Source of the DNA: Rhodococcus oxybenzonivorans
GTDB lineage: Bacteria > Actinomycetota > Actinomycetes > Mycobacteriales > Mycobacteriaceae
Assembly (NCBI RefSeq): GCF_003130705.1
Contig: NZ_CP021354.1
Span: 6,138,001-6,202,000, forward strand
Direction: 5' to 3'
DNA: 64,000 bases
A program made the translations under genes and the position numbers. Shown piece by piece: positions 27,134 to 35,786 of the stretch. Within the stretch, counting starts at the first letter, position 1, and each line of letters starts with the position of its first letter. The notes below the pieces were generated by a model that saw only the letters and a list, made by a program, of their open reading frames with translations, made no database searches and was not told the DNA's origin.

Positions 27134-28342
27134 GTGACTGCCCACACTCCCCTTGCCGGACTTCGGATCGTCGAGGTCTCCAGCTTCATCGCGTCCCCCC
27201 TGTGCGGGCTGACGCTGTCTCAGCTGGGGGCCGAGGTGATCCGGGTCGACCCCGTCGGCGGCTCCGCCTGCTACAAGCGCTGGCCGGTCACGAGTGACGG
27301 TGAGAGCATCTACTGGACCGGTCTCAACCGCGGTAAGCGGTCCGTGGCCGTCGACATGCGCAGCCCCGAGGGGCAGGAACTGGTGCAGCAACTGGTCACG
27401 GCCCCCGGTGCGGGTGGCGGAATCCTCGTCACCAACGCCGGTGGCCGTGACTGGCTCGCCCACGACGCGCTCAGCGCCCTGCGCTCCGACGTCATCACCC
27501 TCGAAGTTCTCGGTGGCACCGACGGTTCCCCCGCCGTCGACTACACCGTCAATGCGGGACTCGGTTTCCCGTCCATCACCGGTCCCACCGATCATGCCGG
27601 TGTCGTCAACCACGTCCTGCCCGCGTGGGACGTGGTGTGTGGGCTGTACGCCGCGCTGGCCGTTGCCGCCGCCGTCCGGCACCGCGACGCCACCGGTGAG
27701 GGCACCCACATCCGCCTGCCGCTCGAGGACGTCGCGCTCGCCACCGCAGGCACGCTCGGCTACCTCACCGAAGTCCAGATCAACGGCACCGGCAGGCCGG
27801 CGACCGGAAACTCCGTCTACGGCACGTACGGAACGGATTTCACCACCAGCGACGGCGAACGGTTCATGATCGTCGCCCTCACCCCACGTCACTTCCGTGA
27901 CCTTGTCGCCGTCACCGGAACCACGGCCGCGGTGGAGGCACTCGCCACCGCACTCGACGTGGACTTCGCACGCGAAACCGATCGCTTCACCCACCGCGAC
28001 GTCCTCACAGCCCTGTTCGCCCGCTGGTTCCGCGAACACACCGCAACCGAAGTGGCCGAGGCACTCTCGAAGACGTCCGTGCTCGCCGAGCGCTACCGCA
28101 CCTTCGAGGAAGTGGTGAAGTCCGGTGAACTCGAGAAGAACCCGATGTTCACTCCCCTCGATCAGCCGCGCATCGGCACCTACCTCGCGTCCGGGCATCC
28201 CGCTTCGTTCGACGGCCACCACGCCACCGTCGCACCGGCATCCGCGGTGGGAGAAGACACCGCACAGGTCCTGAGGGACTGGCTCGGCACGCCGGAATCC
28301 GACATCGCCGCGCTGCACGAACGCGGAGTCGTCGCCGGCTGA
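27134..28342 (+). CDS. CaiB/BaiF class III CoA-transferase
   Basis: A 402-residue family III CoA-transferase: LAGLRIVEVSSFIASPLCG at the N-terminus, LSQLGAEVIRVDP, GLNRGKRSVAVDM, and Asp136 in AVDYTVNA at the position of the catalytic aspartate. The GTG start is 8 bases after AGGAG. These enzymes move CoA between acids without free energy cost. It follows the hydratase by 25 bases on the same strand and could load the free acid, or exchange CoA within a dicarboxylate, before hydration and cleavage. Confidence 0.9.
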   Translation: MTAHTPLAGLRIVEVSSFIASPLCGLTLSQLGAEVIRVDPVGGSACYKRWPVTSDGESIYWTGLNRGKRSVAVDMRSPEGQELVQQLVTAPGAGGGILVTNAGGRDWLAHDALSALRSDVITLEVLGGTDGSPAVDYTVNAGLGFPSITGPTDHAGVVNHVLPAWDVVCGLYAALAVAAAVRHRDATGEGTHIRLPLEDVALATAGTLGYLTEVQINGTGRPATGNSVYGTYGTDFTTSDGERFMIVALTPRHFRDLVAVTGTTAAVEALATALDVDFARETDRFTHRDVLTALFARWFREHTATEVAEALSKTSVLAERYRTFEEVVKSGELEKNPMFTPLDQPRIGTYLASGHPASFDGHHATVAPASAVGEDTAQVLRDWLGTPESDIAALHERGVVAG

Positions 28343-28351
28343 GCGGAAGAA

Positions 28352-29638
28352 CTACTGCGCCTGCACCAACTCCCAGCCGGTGCTGAGATCACGCACGAGG
28401 TCGGGAATACGCCGGACGACGCGTTGGGTGTCGACGAAGTCCCGGAACGGCATCGCGAGAATCGCGTGCATCTCTCCGGGACGTGTCTCCACCAGCCGCT
28501 GGTAGGACGGAGCGATGTCGCTGACGATGTACTCCCAGCGTGGTTTTCGGTCGGCCCAGTTGAAGCCGGGCAGGGGTGCCCGCAGTCGCAGTTTCCGTCC
28601 GTCGATGTACCCGGTCACCGACAGCGGTGCCGCCTTTCCCGCCGACCTCGAACCGGGGACCGACGGTTGGGCGGCCACCGTGGTGGCGTAGGTCAGCGCC
28701 CTTCCCACTCCGTCGCGGGCCGCGGAGGTGGTGTCCCACTGGTCGGCGATGATCTGGTTCTGCTCGCGCGACGCCATCCGGAACAAGGCATCGGAGTATC
28801 CGGACTTCGTGCCCGAGAAGACACCTTCCCACGCGATCCTGGCGTTGTCGTCGAGCAAGCGTGCCGCCGCGAATTCCTCGACTGCTGCGCGTCCACCGTT
28901 CAGGTACGCCTCGTGCATCGGCACCATGTCGAAGTAGATGTGCTTCTGCATCATCAGCAGTCGCTTCTGATACCAGTCGACGTCCTCGGCAGTGATCGAC
29001 GGCCCGATGGTTGCCAATGTCCTCACATCGGACGGTAGCAACGACAGCGCCTCGGCGGGCAAACCGCGGATCGACGATGCGACTGAGTTACCGAGGGCGT
29101 GGATGGCGTCGACGTCGAGCACGGTCCTGCCCATGTCGAGGTCCCAGAAACCGGCGGCGAAAGAACCGCCGGCCATGCCCGCCATGCCCGACCAGTAGAG
29201 TTCGGCGCGCTCGCGTTGATAGCGGCCGTAGTTCTCGTAGACGCGATCGACGACGGTCGCATTGGCGATCAGTCCGGCATTCGGATCCCACGTCGCCAGA
29301 TCGATGCCGGACGCTTCCGCTCCTCGGGCCAGCCAGTACTGGTGCAGCAGTGCCGAATACCGCACCGGGGCAATACCGTCGGCCCTGGCCGAGGACAGTG
29401 CGGTGCCGAGGACGGCCGGGTCGGTGGGCAGTCGTGGGTCGAGACCGCCGATCGCCTCGGCGTCGGCGTTGGACGGCGCGAGATCGATCAGACCGTCGTA
29501 CCCAGCGGCGTGCGCGACGCCCTGACCTGGGACCGCCAGGGCTGCCACCCCGAGAAGTGCAGTGAGCAAGGCGCGAATCGCTGGTCTCCGACGCGAAGGC
29601 CGGTGGTCGGGCAGGCGCATAGAGATATCGAACAACAT
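28352..29638 (-). CDS. Secreted protein of unknown function
   Basis: About 428 residues with a twin-arginine-like basic N-terminus (RPSRRRPAIRALL), a hydrophobic core and an AHAAGYD cleavage region, so it should be exported. The mature part is mostly helical by composition with LLHQYWLARGAEASGIDLATWDPNAG early and WEYIVSDIAPSYQRLVETRPGEMH late. I recognise no domain. The start is uncertain: ATG at 29638 or 29620, neither with a clear ribosome site. It converges on the CoA-transferase gene 9 bases away. Confidence 0.7.
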   Translation of the reverse strand: MLFDISMRLPDHRPSRRRPAIRALLTALLGVAALAVPGQGVAHAAGYDGLIDLAPSNADAEAIGGLDPRLPTDPAVLGTALSSARADGIAPVRYSALLHQYWLARGAEASGIDLATWDPNAGLIANATVVDRVYENYGRYQRERAELYWSGMAGMAGGSFAAGFWDLDMGRTVLDVDAIHALGNSVASSIRGLPAEALSLLPSDVRTLATIGPSITAEDVDWYQKRLLMMQKHIYFDMVPMHEAYLNGGRAAVEEFAAARLLDDNARIAWEGVFSGTKSGYSDALFRMASREQNQIIADQWDTTSAARDGVGRALTYATTVAAQPSVPGSRSAGKAAPLSVTGYIDGRKLRLRAPLPGFNWADRKPRWEYIVSDIAPSYQRLVETRPGEMHAILAMPFRDFVDTQRVVRRIPDLVRDLSTGWELVQAQ

Positions 29639-29683
29639 ATATGTGATGCGGCGCGGTCGAATGGCGGAACTGTCCCGCTTCGA

Positions 29684-30322
29684 TCAGTCGGTCAGGCGGC
29701 CCAGCACGGACGAGAGGATCGTGTGCGCGTCGGCGATGACCGCCTCGATGGGCTGAGGTTTCTCCGACAACACCCACTGCTGCGCGATCATCAGGACGGC
29801 ACCGACGAGCCCGGTGGCGAGGGTGTGCAGATGGGGATCCGGCGCCCGATCGATCGCCGGATTGATGACGAAGAGAACGGCGTCGACGAACTCGAGGGTG
29901 ACCCGGCGATAGGCGCGGTCCACTTCCGGCCCGACACCCAGAACCTCCTGGAACGCGATCCGCGGGATTCGGGGATCCTCGGCGACGGACTCGAAGAATG
30001 CGGTGAGGGCGCCTCGCACTCGGGTGTCGAGGTCGGCGGGGTCACGGCCGGCGCCGGCGAGCACATCCTCCCGCAACCGATCGGTCACCGTGCCATACGC
30101 CGCGAGCAACAGCGCCTCGCTGTCGGTGAAGGATTCGTAGAAGTAGCGCTTGGTGAGCCCGGCGACCGCACAGATCTTCCCGACCGTCGCCGAGCGGTAT
30201 CCGGTAGTGCCGAACACCTCGACCGCAGCGTCGATCAAGCGCAGTCGGCGCTCTTCCTGACGTTGCTGGGGTCCCGCACCGCGGTAGGTGCGACCGGGTT
30301 CCTCGAGCCTGGGCGAACTCAC
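29684..30322 (-). CDS. TetR family regulator of the SDR/monooxygenase operon
   Basis: A 212-residue TetR protein: HTH at about residues 25-70 (SATVGKICAVAGLTKRYFYESFTDSEALLL) and a helical ligand domain. GTG start. It is divergent from an SDR and an EthA-like monooxygenase, the same layout as EthR beside EthA, although the sequence is not obviously an EthR orthologue. The tandem repeat in the shared 78-base interval is its likely operator. Confidence 0.9.
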   Translation of the reverse strand: MSSPRLEEPGRTYRGAGPQQRQEERRLRLIDAAVEVFGTTGYRSATVGKICAVAGLTKRYFYESFTDSEALLLAAYGTVTDRLREDVLAGAGRDPADLDTRVRGALTAFFESVAEDPRIPRIAFQEVLGVGPEVDRAYRRVTLEFVDAVLFVINPAIDRAPDPHLHTLATGLVGAVLMIAQQWVLSEKPQPIEAVIADAHTILSSVLGRLTD

Positions 30323-30332
30323 GACCCAATAT

Positions 30333-30381
30333 TGACACTGACCGGTTCCAGATACAAACTGACACCGGACGGTGCCAGATA
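30333..30381. promoter_or_regulatory. Tandem 22-bp direct repeat between TetR and SDR genes
   Basis: Two copies of a 22-base element start at 30333 and 30360 (period 27) and agree at 18 positions; each begins TGACAC and ends CCAGATA with CGGT in the middle. TTGACA at 30332-30337 may be a -35 box. The site covers the divergent promoters and ends 20 bases before the SDR start, so it is a good candidate operator, reminiscent of multi-repeat EthR-type sites. Confidence 0.55.
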
Positions 30382-30400
30382 ACTACGCCAGGAGATCGCC

Positions 30401-31294
30401 ATGCCCACGCTCAGGAACAAGGTCGCGCTCATCACGGGCGCTGCGCGGGGCATCGGGGCAGACACCGCCCGTGCGCTCGCCGCAAAGGGCGCCAAGCTCG
30501 TCTTGATCGACCTGGATGCTGCGCCCCTGCAGGCTCTGGTCGCCGAACTCGGTGACGACGTTGCCCTCGCCGCCGTCGCCGACGTGTGCGACCTGCCCGC
30601 GATGCAGAGAGCCGTCGCCGCCGGCGTCGCGAAGTTCGGCGGCATCGACCTGGTGCTCGCGAACGCCGGAATCGCCAGCTACGGCTCGGTGTCGCAGGTA
30701 GACCCGGCCACCTTCAAGCGCGTTCTCGACATCAACATTCTCGGCGCCTTCCACACGGTCCGGGCCGCGCTCCCGTCCGTCATCGAACGCAAGGGCTACA
30801 TACTTGTCGTCTCCTCGCTCGCCGCATTCACCGCCGCACCCGGCCTCGCCGCGTACTGCGCCAGCAAGGCCGGGGTCGAGCATTTCGCCAGCGCCCTTCG
30901 CCTCGAACTCGCTCACCTCGGTGTAGCGGTCGGATCGGCGCACATGTCGTGGATCGACACGCCACTCGTCCAGGACGCGAAGGCGGATCTGTCGGCGTTC
31001 AATCAGCTCCTCGCCGTTCTGCCCGGCCCCCTCGGGAAGACGACGTCGGTACAGGCGTGCGTCGACGCCTTCGTTCATGCCCTGTCTCGCCGCAAGCGCC
31101 GCGTGTACGTACCCCGCTGGGTCGGGCCGGTGGGCTGGTTCAAAGCGGTGGTCACCTCCAGGATCGGCGATCGCGCGGTCCTGCCCCACATCCCGCGGAT
31201 TCTTCCGTTGATGGACGAAGAGGTGGCCGCCCTCGGCCGGTCCACCTCCGCGCGCAACGTTGCGCTCGACGACGTGGCGGTCGACCCGTCATGA
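30401..31294 (+). CDS. Short-chain dehydrogenase/reductase
   Basis: A 297-residue classical SDR: GAARGIG (13-19) cofactor turn, NAGIASYG, and catalytic YCASK with a serine in VVSSLAAF before it. AGGAG precedes the ATG. The monooxygenase gene overlaps its stop by ATGA, so an alcohol-to-ketone step followed by Baeyer-Villiger oxidation is a plausible joint pathway. The C-terminal extension is longer than in minimal SDRs and contains the hydrophobic WVGPVGWFKAVV. Confidence 0.9.
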   Translation: MPTLRNKVALITGAARGIGADTARALAAKGAKLVLIDLDAAPLQALVAELGDDVALAAVADVCDLPAMQRAVAAGVAKFGGIDLVLANAGIASYGSVSQVDPATFKRVLDINILGAFHTVRAALPSVIERKGYILVVSSLAAFTAAPGLAAYCASKAGVEHFASALRLELAHLGVAVGSAHMSWIDTPLVQDAKADLSAFNQLLAVLPGPLGKTTSVQACVDAFVHALSRRKRRVYVPRWVGPVGWFKAVVTSRIGDRAVLPHIPRILPLMDEEVAALGRSTSARNVALDDVAVDPS

Positions 31295-32817
31295 CGTCCA
31301 CCGACACCGCCGCCGGCCTATCCGACACCGAGCGCACAGTCGAGCATCTCGATGTGATCGTGATCGGCGCCGGCCTCTCCGGAATCGGCGCCGCGTACCA
31401 CCTGCAGGACAAGTTCCCTGGCCGCACGTATGCGATCCTCGAGGGCCGCGACGCGATCGGTGGCACCTGGGACCTGTTCCGCTACCCCGGAATTCGGTCC
31501 GACTCCGACATGTACACCCTCGGCTACCGGTTCCGGCCCTGGGAGAACGACAAGTCGATCGCCGACGGCTCCTCCATCCTCGAGTACGTGCGCACAACGG
31601 CCGCCGAGGCCGGCATCGATCGCCACATCCGGTTCGGACATCGGGTTGTCCGAGCCGAATGGTCGAGCGCCTCCTCGACGTGGACGGTCGAGGCCGAACG
31701 CACGGACTCCGGCGAGAAGATAACGCTGACAGCGGATTTTCTCTTCTCCTGCAGCGGCTATTACCGGTACGACGAGGGCTACACCCCGGATTTCCCGGGG
31801 CTGGAACGATTCGACGGCCAGGTGGTGCATCCCCAGCAGTGGCCCGAGGATCTCGACTACGCCGGCAAGCGTGTCGTCGTCATCGGTAGCGGCGCGACCG
31901 CGGTGACCCTCGCGCCGTCGATGGCGGCCGAGGCCGAGCACGTCACCATGCTGCAGCGCTCGCCCACGTACATCCTCTCCATGCCGGCCGAGGATGCGCT
32001 GGCCAACCGCTTCCGCAAGCACCTTCCCGCGCGCGTCGCCTACGGCCTGACGCGGCTGAAGAACGCGTCGGTCGCGGTCGCGATCTACCAACTGTGCCAG
32101 CGTTATCCGGAGTTCATGAAGGGCCGTATCCGGCAACTGCAGACGAAGTGGCTTCCTCACGGTTACGACATCGACACCCACTTCACGCCGCGATACAACC
32201 CGTGGGATCAGCGTCTGTGCCTCGTCCCCAACGGAGACCTGTTCCGTGCCATCCGTCATGGTGAGGTGTCAATCGTCACCGATCACATCGACAGCTTCAC
32301 GAAGAACGGCATCGCCCTGAAGTCGGGCGAGGAACTGAAGGCAGACATCGTGGTGACCGCCACCGGGTTGAATCTGCTTGCCTTCGGCGGAATGACGCTC
32401 GCCGTCGACGGCCGCGACATCGATCTCGCGTACACGATGGCATACAAGGGCATGATGCTCAGCGGCGTACCCAATTTCGCGTTCGTCATCGGGTACACCA
32501 ACGCATCGTGGACCCTGAAGGCGGACCTCGTGTGTGAGTACGTGTGCCGTCTTCTCGAGCACATGGACGAGAAGGGGTACACGAACTGCGTGCCCGAACG
32601 TGACGCGTCGGTCGACGAAGAACCGTTCCTCGACTTCGCCGCGGGTTACGTACTCCGCTCGGTGGAGTCGTTCCCGAAGCAGGGTTCGAAAGCCCCGTGG
32701 CGGCTGCGCATGAACTACTTCCACGACCTCGTCACTTTTCGCCACGGCAAGATCCTCGACGACGCGATGACCTTCCGTGGGTCACGACCGCCCCGTTCGC
32801 TCACGACAGGACACTGA
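31291..32817 (+). CDS. ethA: EthA-like Baeyer-Villiger flavin monooxygenase
   Basis: A 508-residue FAD/NADPH monooxygenase. GAGLSG (27-31 region) binds FAD, the BVMO fingerprint FxGxxxHxxxWP is exact at residues 174-185, and GSGATA (199-204) binds NADPH. The sequence follows mycobacterial EthA closely across many segments (GGTWDLFRYPGIRSDSDMY, NPWDQRLCLVPNGDLFRAIR, YTNASWTLKADL). It should insert oxygen next to a ketone and could activate thioamides. ATG overlaps the SDR stop. It carries about 20 extra N-terminal residues relative to EthA. Confidence 0.9.
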   Translation: MTSTDTAAGLSDTERTVEHLDVIVIGAGLSGIGAAYHLQDKFPGRTYAILEGRDAIGGTWDLFRYPGIRSDSDMYTLGYRFRPWENDKSIADGSSILEYVRTTAAEAGIDRHIRFGHRVVRAEWSSASSTWTVEAERTDSGEKITLTADFLFSCSGYYRYDEGYTPDFPGLERFDGQVVHPQQWPEDLDYAGKRVVVIGSGATAVTLAPSMAAEAEHVTMLQRSPTYILSMPAEDALANRFRKHLPARVAYGLTRLKNASVAVAIYQLCQRYPEFMKGRIRQLQTKWLPHGYDIDTHFTPRYNPWDQRLCLVPNGDLFRAIRHGEVSIVTDHIDSFTKNGIALKSGEELKADIVVTATGLNLLAFGGMTLAVDGRDIDLAYTMAYKGMMLSGVPNFAFVIGYTNASWTLKADLVCEYVCRLLEHMDEKGYTNCVPERDASVDEEPFLDFAAGYVLRSVESFPKQGSKAPWRLRMNYFHDLVTFRHGKILDDAMTFRGSRPPRSLTTGH

Positions 32818-32828
32818 CGCACAAGCAG

Positions 32829-33701
32829 TCACGGGGCGGGAAGGATGTCGGCCGGTAGTGTCCATTCGGGTGGGATGGCCGTCGCCAGTTGGCTGACGAC
32901 GGGATTGTCGGTGGTGTCGAGACGCTCGATCAGCTCGCGCACCGGCACCTGGTCCGGCGCAGGCGTCGGCTCGGGACCGAAGGCTCCCAGCACGTCGGAT
33001 GTGTGCTGTTCCTTGCTCCCATAGGTGTTGGCGGCCACCGAGAAGTCGGGACCGAACGAGGCCGATGCGACGATGTCCGGTCCGTAGTCGGACCAGCCCC
33101 ATTTGGTGCCGACGACGGAGGGAAGCGTGCTCGTTCCCCAGTCCTGGGTCGTTCCGTCCGCCGCGACGGGGGCGGCGGTGGCCATCCAGCCGAGAATAGG
33201 ACTCGACGGGTCGGTGGCCTTCTTCGCCTCCAGGAAGGTGACGGTGTCGGCCGTGCTGGTGCTCGAGTTGCCCCAGAAGGCGGCGCCTCGCGTTGCAGTG
33301 AGACCGTACTCGCGGGCCACGGCGTCGATGGAGTGCGGATACTTGGCGTACGCCTGGGAGGCGGCACCGTCGTCGCTGTCCCGAATCATGCGCTGACCGA
33401 GCTCACGGTCCTCGGCAGAACCGTCTCCGTGCCGGAGCATGTAGTCGGCCACATACAGTTTGACGGTCGACAGGCCGGGTCGGGCCTCCGCGGAGTTGGC
33501 GGTACCCACCCGCGTTCCGCTGGGTGAGTGCGCGAAAGACAGCGAGGTACGGTCGGGGACGGTGTCGAACCCATCCGGTGAGGGAGCGGCGTTCACCGAA
33601 CCGGATTGGGCGGCCACTCCACCGCCGAGGAGGAATGCCACGGCTGCACAACGCGCGCAGAGCTTCTTCGCGCCTGCGGGGGTGAAATGGGGAAAACGCA
33701 T
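32829..33701 (-). CDS. Exported serine hydrolase-like protein (beta-lactamase/penicillin-binding fold)
   Basis: From ATG 33701 the product is 290 residues with a signal peptide (basic start, AVAFLLGGGVAA, cut near VNAA). It keeps traces of the three active-site boxes of the serine beta-lactamase fold: STVK (78-81) as SxxK, SDD (109-111) in place of SDN, and GTKWGW in place of KTG. The KTG change makes activity on beta-lactams doubtful; such proteins occur widely in mycolic-acid bacteria with unknown roles. The open frame extends to 33770, but that would add 23 residues before the signal peptide. Confidence 0.65.
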   Translation of the reverse strand: MRFPHFTPAGAKKLCARCAAVAFLLGGGVAAQSGSVNAAPSPDGFDTVPDRTSLSFAHSPSGTRVGTANSAEARPGLSTVKLYVADYMLRHGDGSAEDRELGQRMIRDSDDGAASQAYAKYPHSIDAVAREYGLTATRGAAFWGNSSTSTADTVTFLEAKKATDPSSPILGWMATAAPVAADGTTQDWGTSTLPSVVGTKWGWSDYGPDIVASASFGPDFSVAANTYGSKEQHTSDVLGAFGPEPTPAPDQVPVRELIERLDTTDNPVVSQLATAIPPEWTLPADILPAP

Positions 33702-33803
33702 AGTTGCGGGTACCCGCAGCGGGGACGGTGACACATCCCTGCCGGCGCGAGCAGTGCCCGCCGCGAACAACTCGACGCCCTACTGTGGATTGAGCGTGTC
33801 AGG

Positions 33804-34595
33804 TCACCGGCCGGATCCTGGTTTGGCGTGTAGACGATGCGCTGCCGCCTTGACCGCGTCCGGGGTCACCGTGTTCACCGCCGCCATCGCCTTGGACATG
33901 ATCGACCCGGCCACTACTTTGCGCTCACCCTTCATCATGGCCTCGTAGCCCTGCTTGGCGACCTCGGCGGGATCATCCTTGGGACCTTGACCGAGCTTGG
34001 TGTCGTCGAGCTCGGCGCGGCTGAAGAAGTGGGTGTCCGTGGGCCCGGGCATCAATGACGTGATGGTGACCGGGCTGTCTTTCAGCTCCCCTTGCAGCCC
34101 CTCCGCGAACGACTGCACAAACGACTTGGAAGCGTTGTAGACGGCTTGATACGGACCGGGCATCGTGGAGGCCACGGACGAGGTGATCAGTATCCGCCCC
34201 GCACCACGGGAGACCATGTCGTCGAGCACGAGTTTGGTCAGGTGCACGGTCGACCTCACATTGAGGTCGATGATGGCGAACGTGTCGGCGAGGTCGGTGT
34301 CGACGAAGGCGCCGCCATGTCCCACACCGGCATTGAGTGCAGCGGCAGCGAGCGGGCGGCCGTCTGTGGTGATCGCCTCCCACACCGACGCCACACCCTG
34401 TTCGGTGCGCAGATCGGTGCGCACAGGTATCACACCGGCACCCGTCGACCTCAGTTCGGCGACGGCGGAGTCCAGGGCTTCGGAGTCCGCCACGACGACG
34501 AGGTCGTAACCGTCCTTGACGAACAATCTGGTCAGTTCGAGCCCGATCCCCCGGGACGCTCCGGTGACGAGAGCCAGTGGGCGTGCCATGGTCAT
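33804..34595 (-). CDS. Short-chain dehydrogenase/reductase
   Basis: A 263-residue SDR with VTGASRGIG, NAGVGHGG and catalytic YNASK; the C-terminal KGERKVVAGSIMSKAM stretch is common in SDRs of the DltE-like group. ATG at 34595 is preferred since GGAGGGG lies about ten bases upstream; GTG 34604 and ATG 34589 are alternatives. That ribosome site lies inside the end of the LapA-like reading frame, so the two are coupled. Substrate unknown. Confidence 0.88.
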   Translation of the reverse strand: MTMARPLALVTGASRGIGLELTRLFVKDGYDLVVVADSEALDSAVAELRSTGAGVIPVRTDLRTEQGVASVWEAITTDGRPLAAAALNAGVGHGGAFVDTDLADTFAIIDLNVRSTVHLTKLVLDDMVSRGAGRILITSSVASTMPGPYQAVYNASKSFVQSFAEGLQGELKDSPVTITSLMPGPTDTHFFSRAELDDTKLGQGPKDDPAEVAKQGYEAMMKGERKVVAGSIMSKAMAAVNTVTPDAVKAAAHRLHAKPGSGR

Positions 34596-34600
34596 AGTTC

Positions 34601-34877
34601 TCACCCCTCCGTGGTGTGGTTTCTCCGTCTACGGAGCCGCAGAATTGCCGAGGTCAGCATGCCGAGAATGAAGCCGAGAACTGCGGCGAGTAGTAAGGAC
34701 AGCCCCAAAGCGAGGTCCAGATCCCAGCCGAAGTAGCTGGTGTCCCCGTTCTGCACGACGAACACGATCAGCGCTGCAAGGACGACGAGCGCGAATGGTC
34801 GTGAGTACGGAAGTGCGGCGCTTGACCGTGGTGGTCTGTCCAGCCGTTCCCGTGGGAACGTACGGTTGCTCGGTCAC
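34601..34877 (-). pseudogene. LapA-domain (DUF1049) membrane protein, frameshifted
   Basis: A GTG at 34877 with AGAGGGG upstream begins VTEQPYVPTGTAGQTTTVK; the natural continuation (AALPYSRPFALVVLAALIVF, then QNGDTSYFGWDLDLALG and a second helix ending ILRLRRRR) is in another frame and ends at the TGA at 34601-34603. One extra base near 34815-34822 would explain the break. The two helices around QN..D..FGW are the LapA-domain hallmark. The downstream frame has no start of its own before the first helix, so as written the gene is broken. Confidence 0.65.
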
Positions 34878-34944
34878 GAAAGAACCCCTCTTCACTGGGA
34901 GAAACAGTCGGCGATCACGGTGCCGAATACCCAGGTGCCGGCAT

Positions 34945-34975
34945 CTCACACCGGCATATTTACCTCACACCGGCA
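34945..34975. repeat. Two direct repeats upstream of the catalase-like gene
   Basis: CTCACACCGGCA occurs at 34945-34956 and exactly again at 34964-34975, a 19-base period. The pair lies in the 201-base interval between the LapA-like frame and the rightward gene at 35079, so it could be a regulator site for either direction. No regulator gene is adjacent. Confidence 0.4.
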
Positions 34976-35078
34976 GATCAGGGTGCAGTCGGAGTTGTGC
35001 GGGGAACACGGGTCACCGACGATGGAACAAGACTCATCTGACGCAGGTTTCCGCACACCTCACCGAGGAGAAGGCACC

Positions 35079-35783
35079 ATGGGCGATTCTGGACGAGCAC
35101 TCGACACCGTACGCAGCGCATTCGTGGGTCCGTTCCGCATTGCCGCGTCCGTCCGCCATGCACGGGTGTTCCACCCCAAGGGGCTGGTTATCGGCGGCAC
35201 AGTCGAATTCAACTCGTCCTGGTGGCCGGGACGTACCCGAATCTCGTTGCCGGTGACCGCGCGGATGTCCGGTGGAATCGGTACTCCGTCCATGATCCCC
35301 GACGTACTGGGTCTCGCTCTGCGGATCGACCTGGACGAGGGCCCCACGCCGTGGGATCTACTGTTGGCGAGCTCGGGCACCTCGTCGCTGACCCGCATGC
35401 TGCCGCTTCCTGCCACGGGATGGAACACCGCCCGATACAGCAGTCTCATGCCGCTCTCCTCGACGGGCGGACCGCCCACCTGGGTGCTTGCCGAACCGGT
35501 CGGTGAGCACCCGCCGACGACGTCGATCAACGCACTCGCCGATGCCCTCGCGATCGCGCCGCTCGCATTCTCCTTACAACTGGCTACTTTCACCAATTCA
35601 CCCACGCCGTCAGGGCGTGTCGTGCTGAGCGATGTGCGCGACCTCGCGGATGACGAACAACCGTCTTTCGATCCGGTAGTGAACTGCCCACCCTCGATCG
35701 CGTTGCGGCCCGAGTGGCTTGCCGCAGCGCGGATTGGGGCGTATCGGGGCAGTCGCCGAGGTCGGGGCGCTACCGACGAATAG
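35079..35783 (+). CDS. Short catalase-fold-like protein
   Basis: A 234-residue protein from the ATG at 35079, with GAGGAGAAGG upstream. RHARVFHPKGLVIGGTVEF resembles the catalase heme-side histidine motif, and ARMSGGIGTPSMIPDVLGLALRID followed by PWDLLLAS resembles the catalase core that normally contains RFS and the asparagine motif. The C-terminal heme tyrosine motif of true catalases is not evident and the length is half of a catalase, so it may be a minimal catalase-fold peroxidase or an inactive relative. Some databases label relatives phosphodiesterase. Confidence 0.5.
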   Translation: MGDSGRALDTVRSAFVGPFRIAASVRHARVFHPKGLVIGGTVEFNSSWWPGRTRISLPVTARMSGGIGTPSMIPDVLGLALRIDLDEGPTPWDLLLASSGTSSLTRMLPLPATGWNTARYSSLMPLSSTGGPPTWVLAEPVGEHPPTTSINALADALAIAPLAFSLQLATFTNSPTPSGRVVLSDVRDLADDEQPSFDPVVNCPPSIALRPEWLAAARIGAYRGSRRGRGATDE

Positions 35784-35786
35784 CGG

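Noticed and set aside
30586..31290. N-terminal extension of the monooxygenase frame
   Set aside because: Shadow of the SDR gene; the family start aligns with the ATG at 31291.
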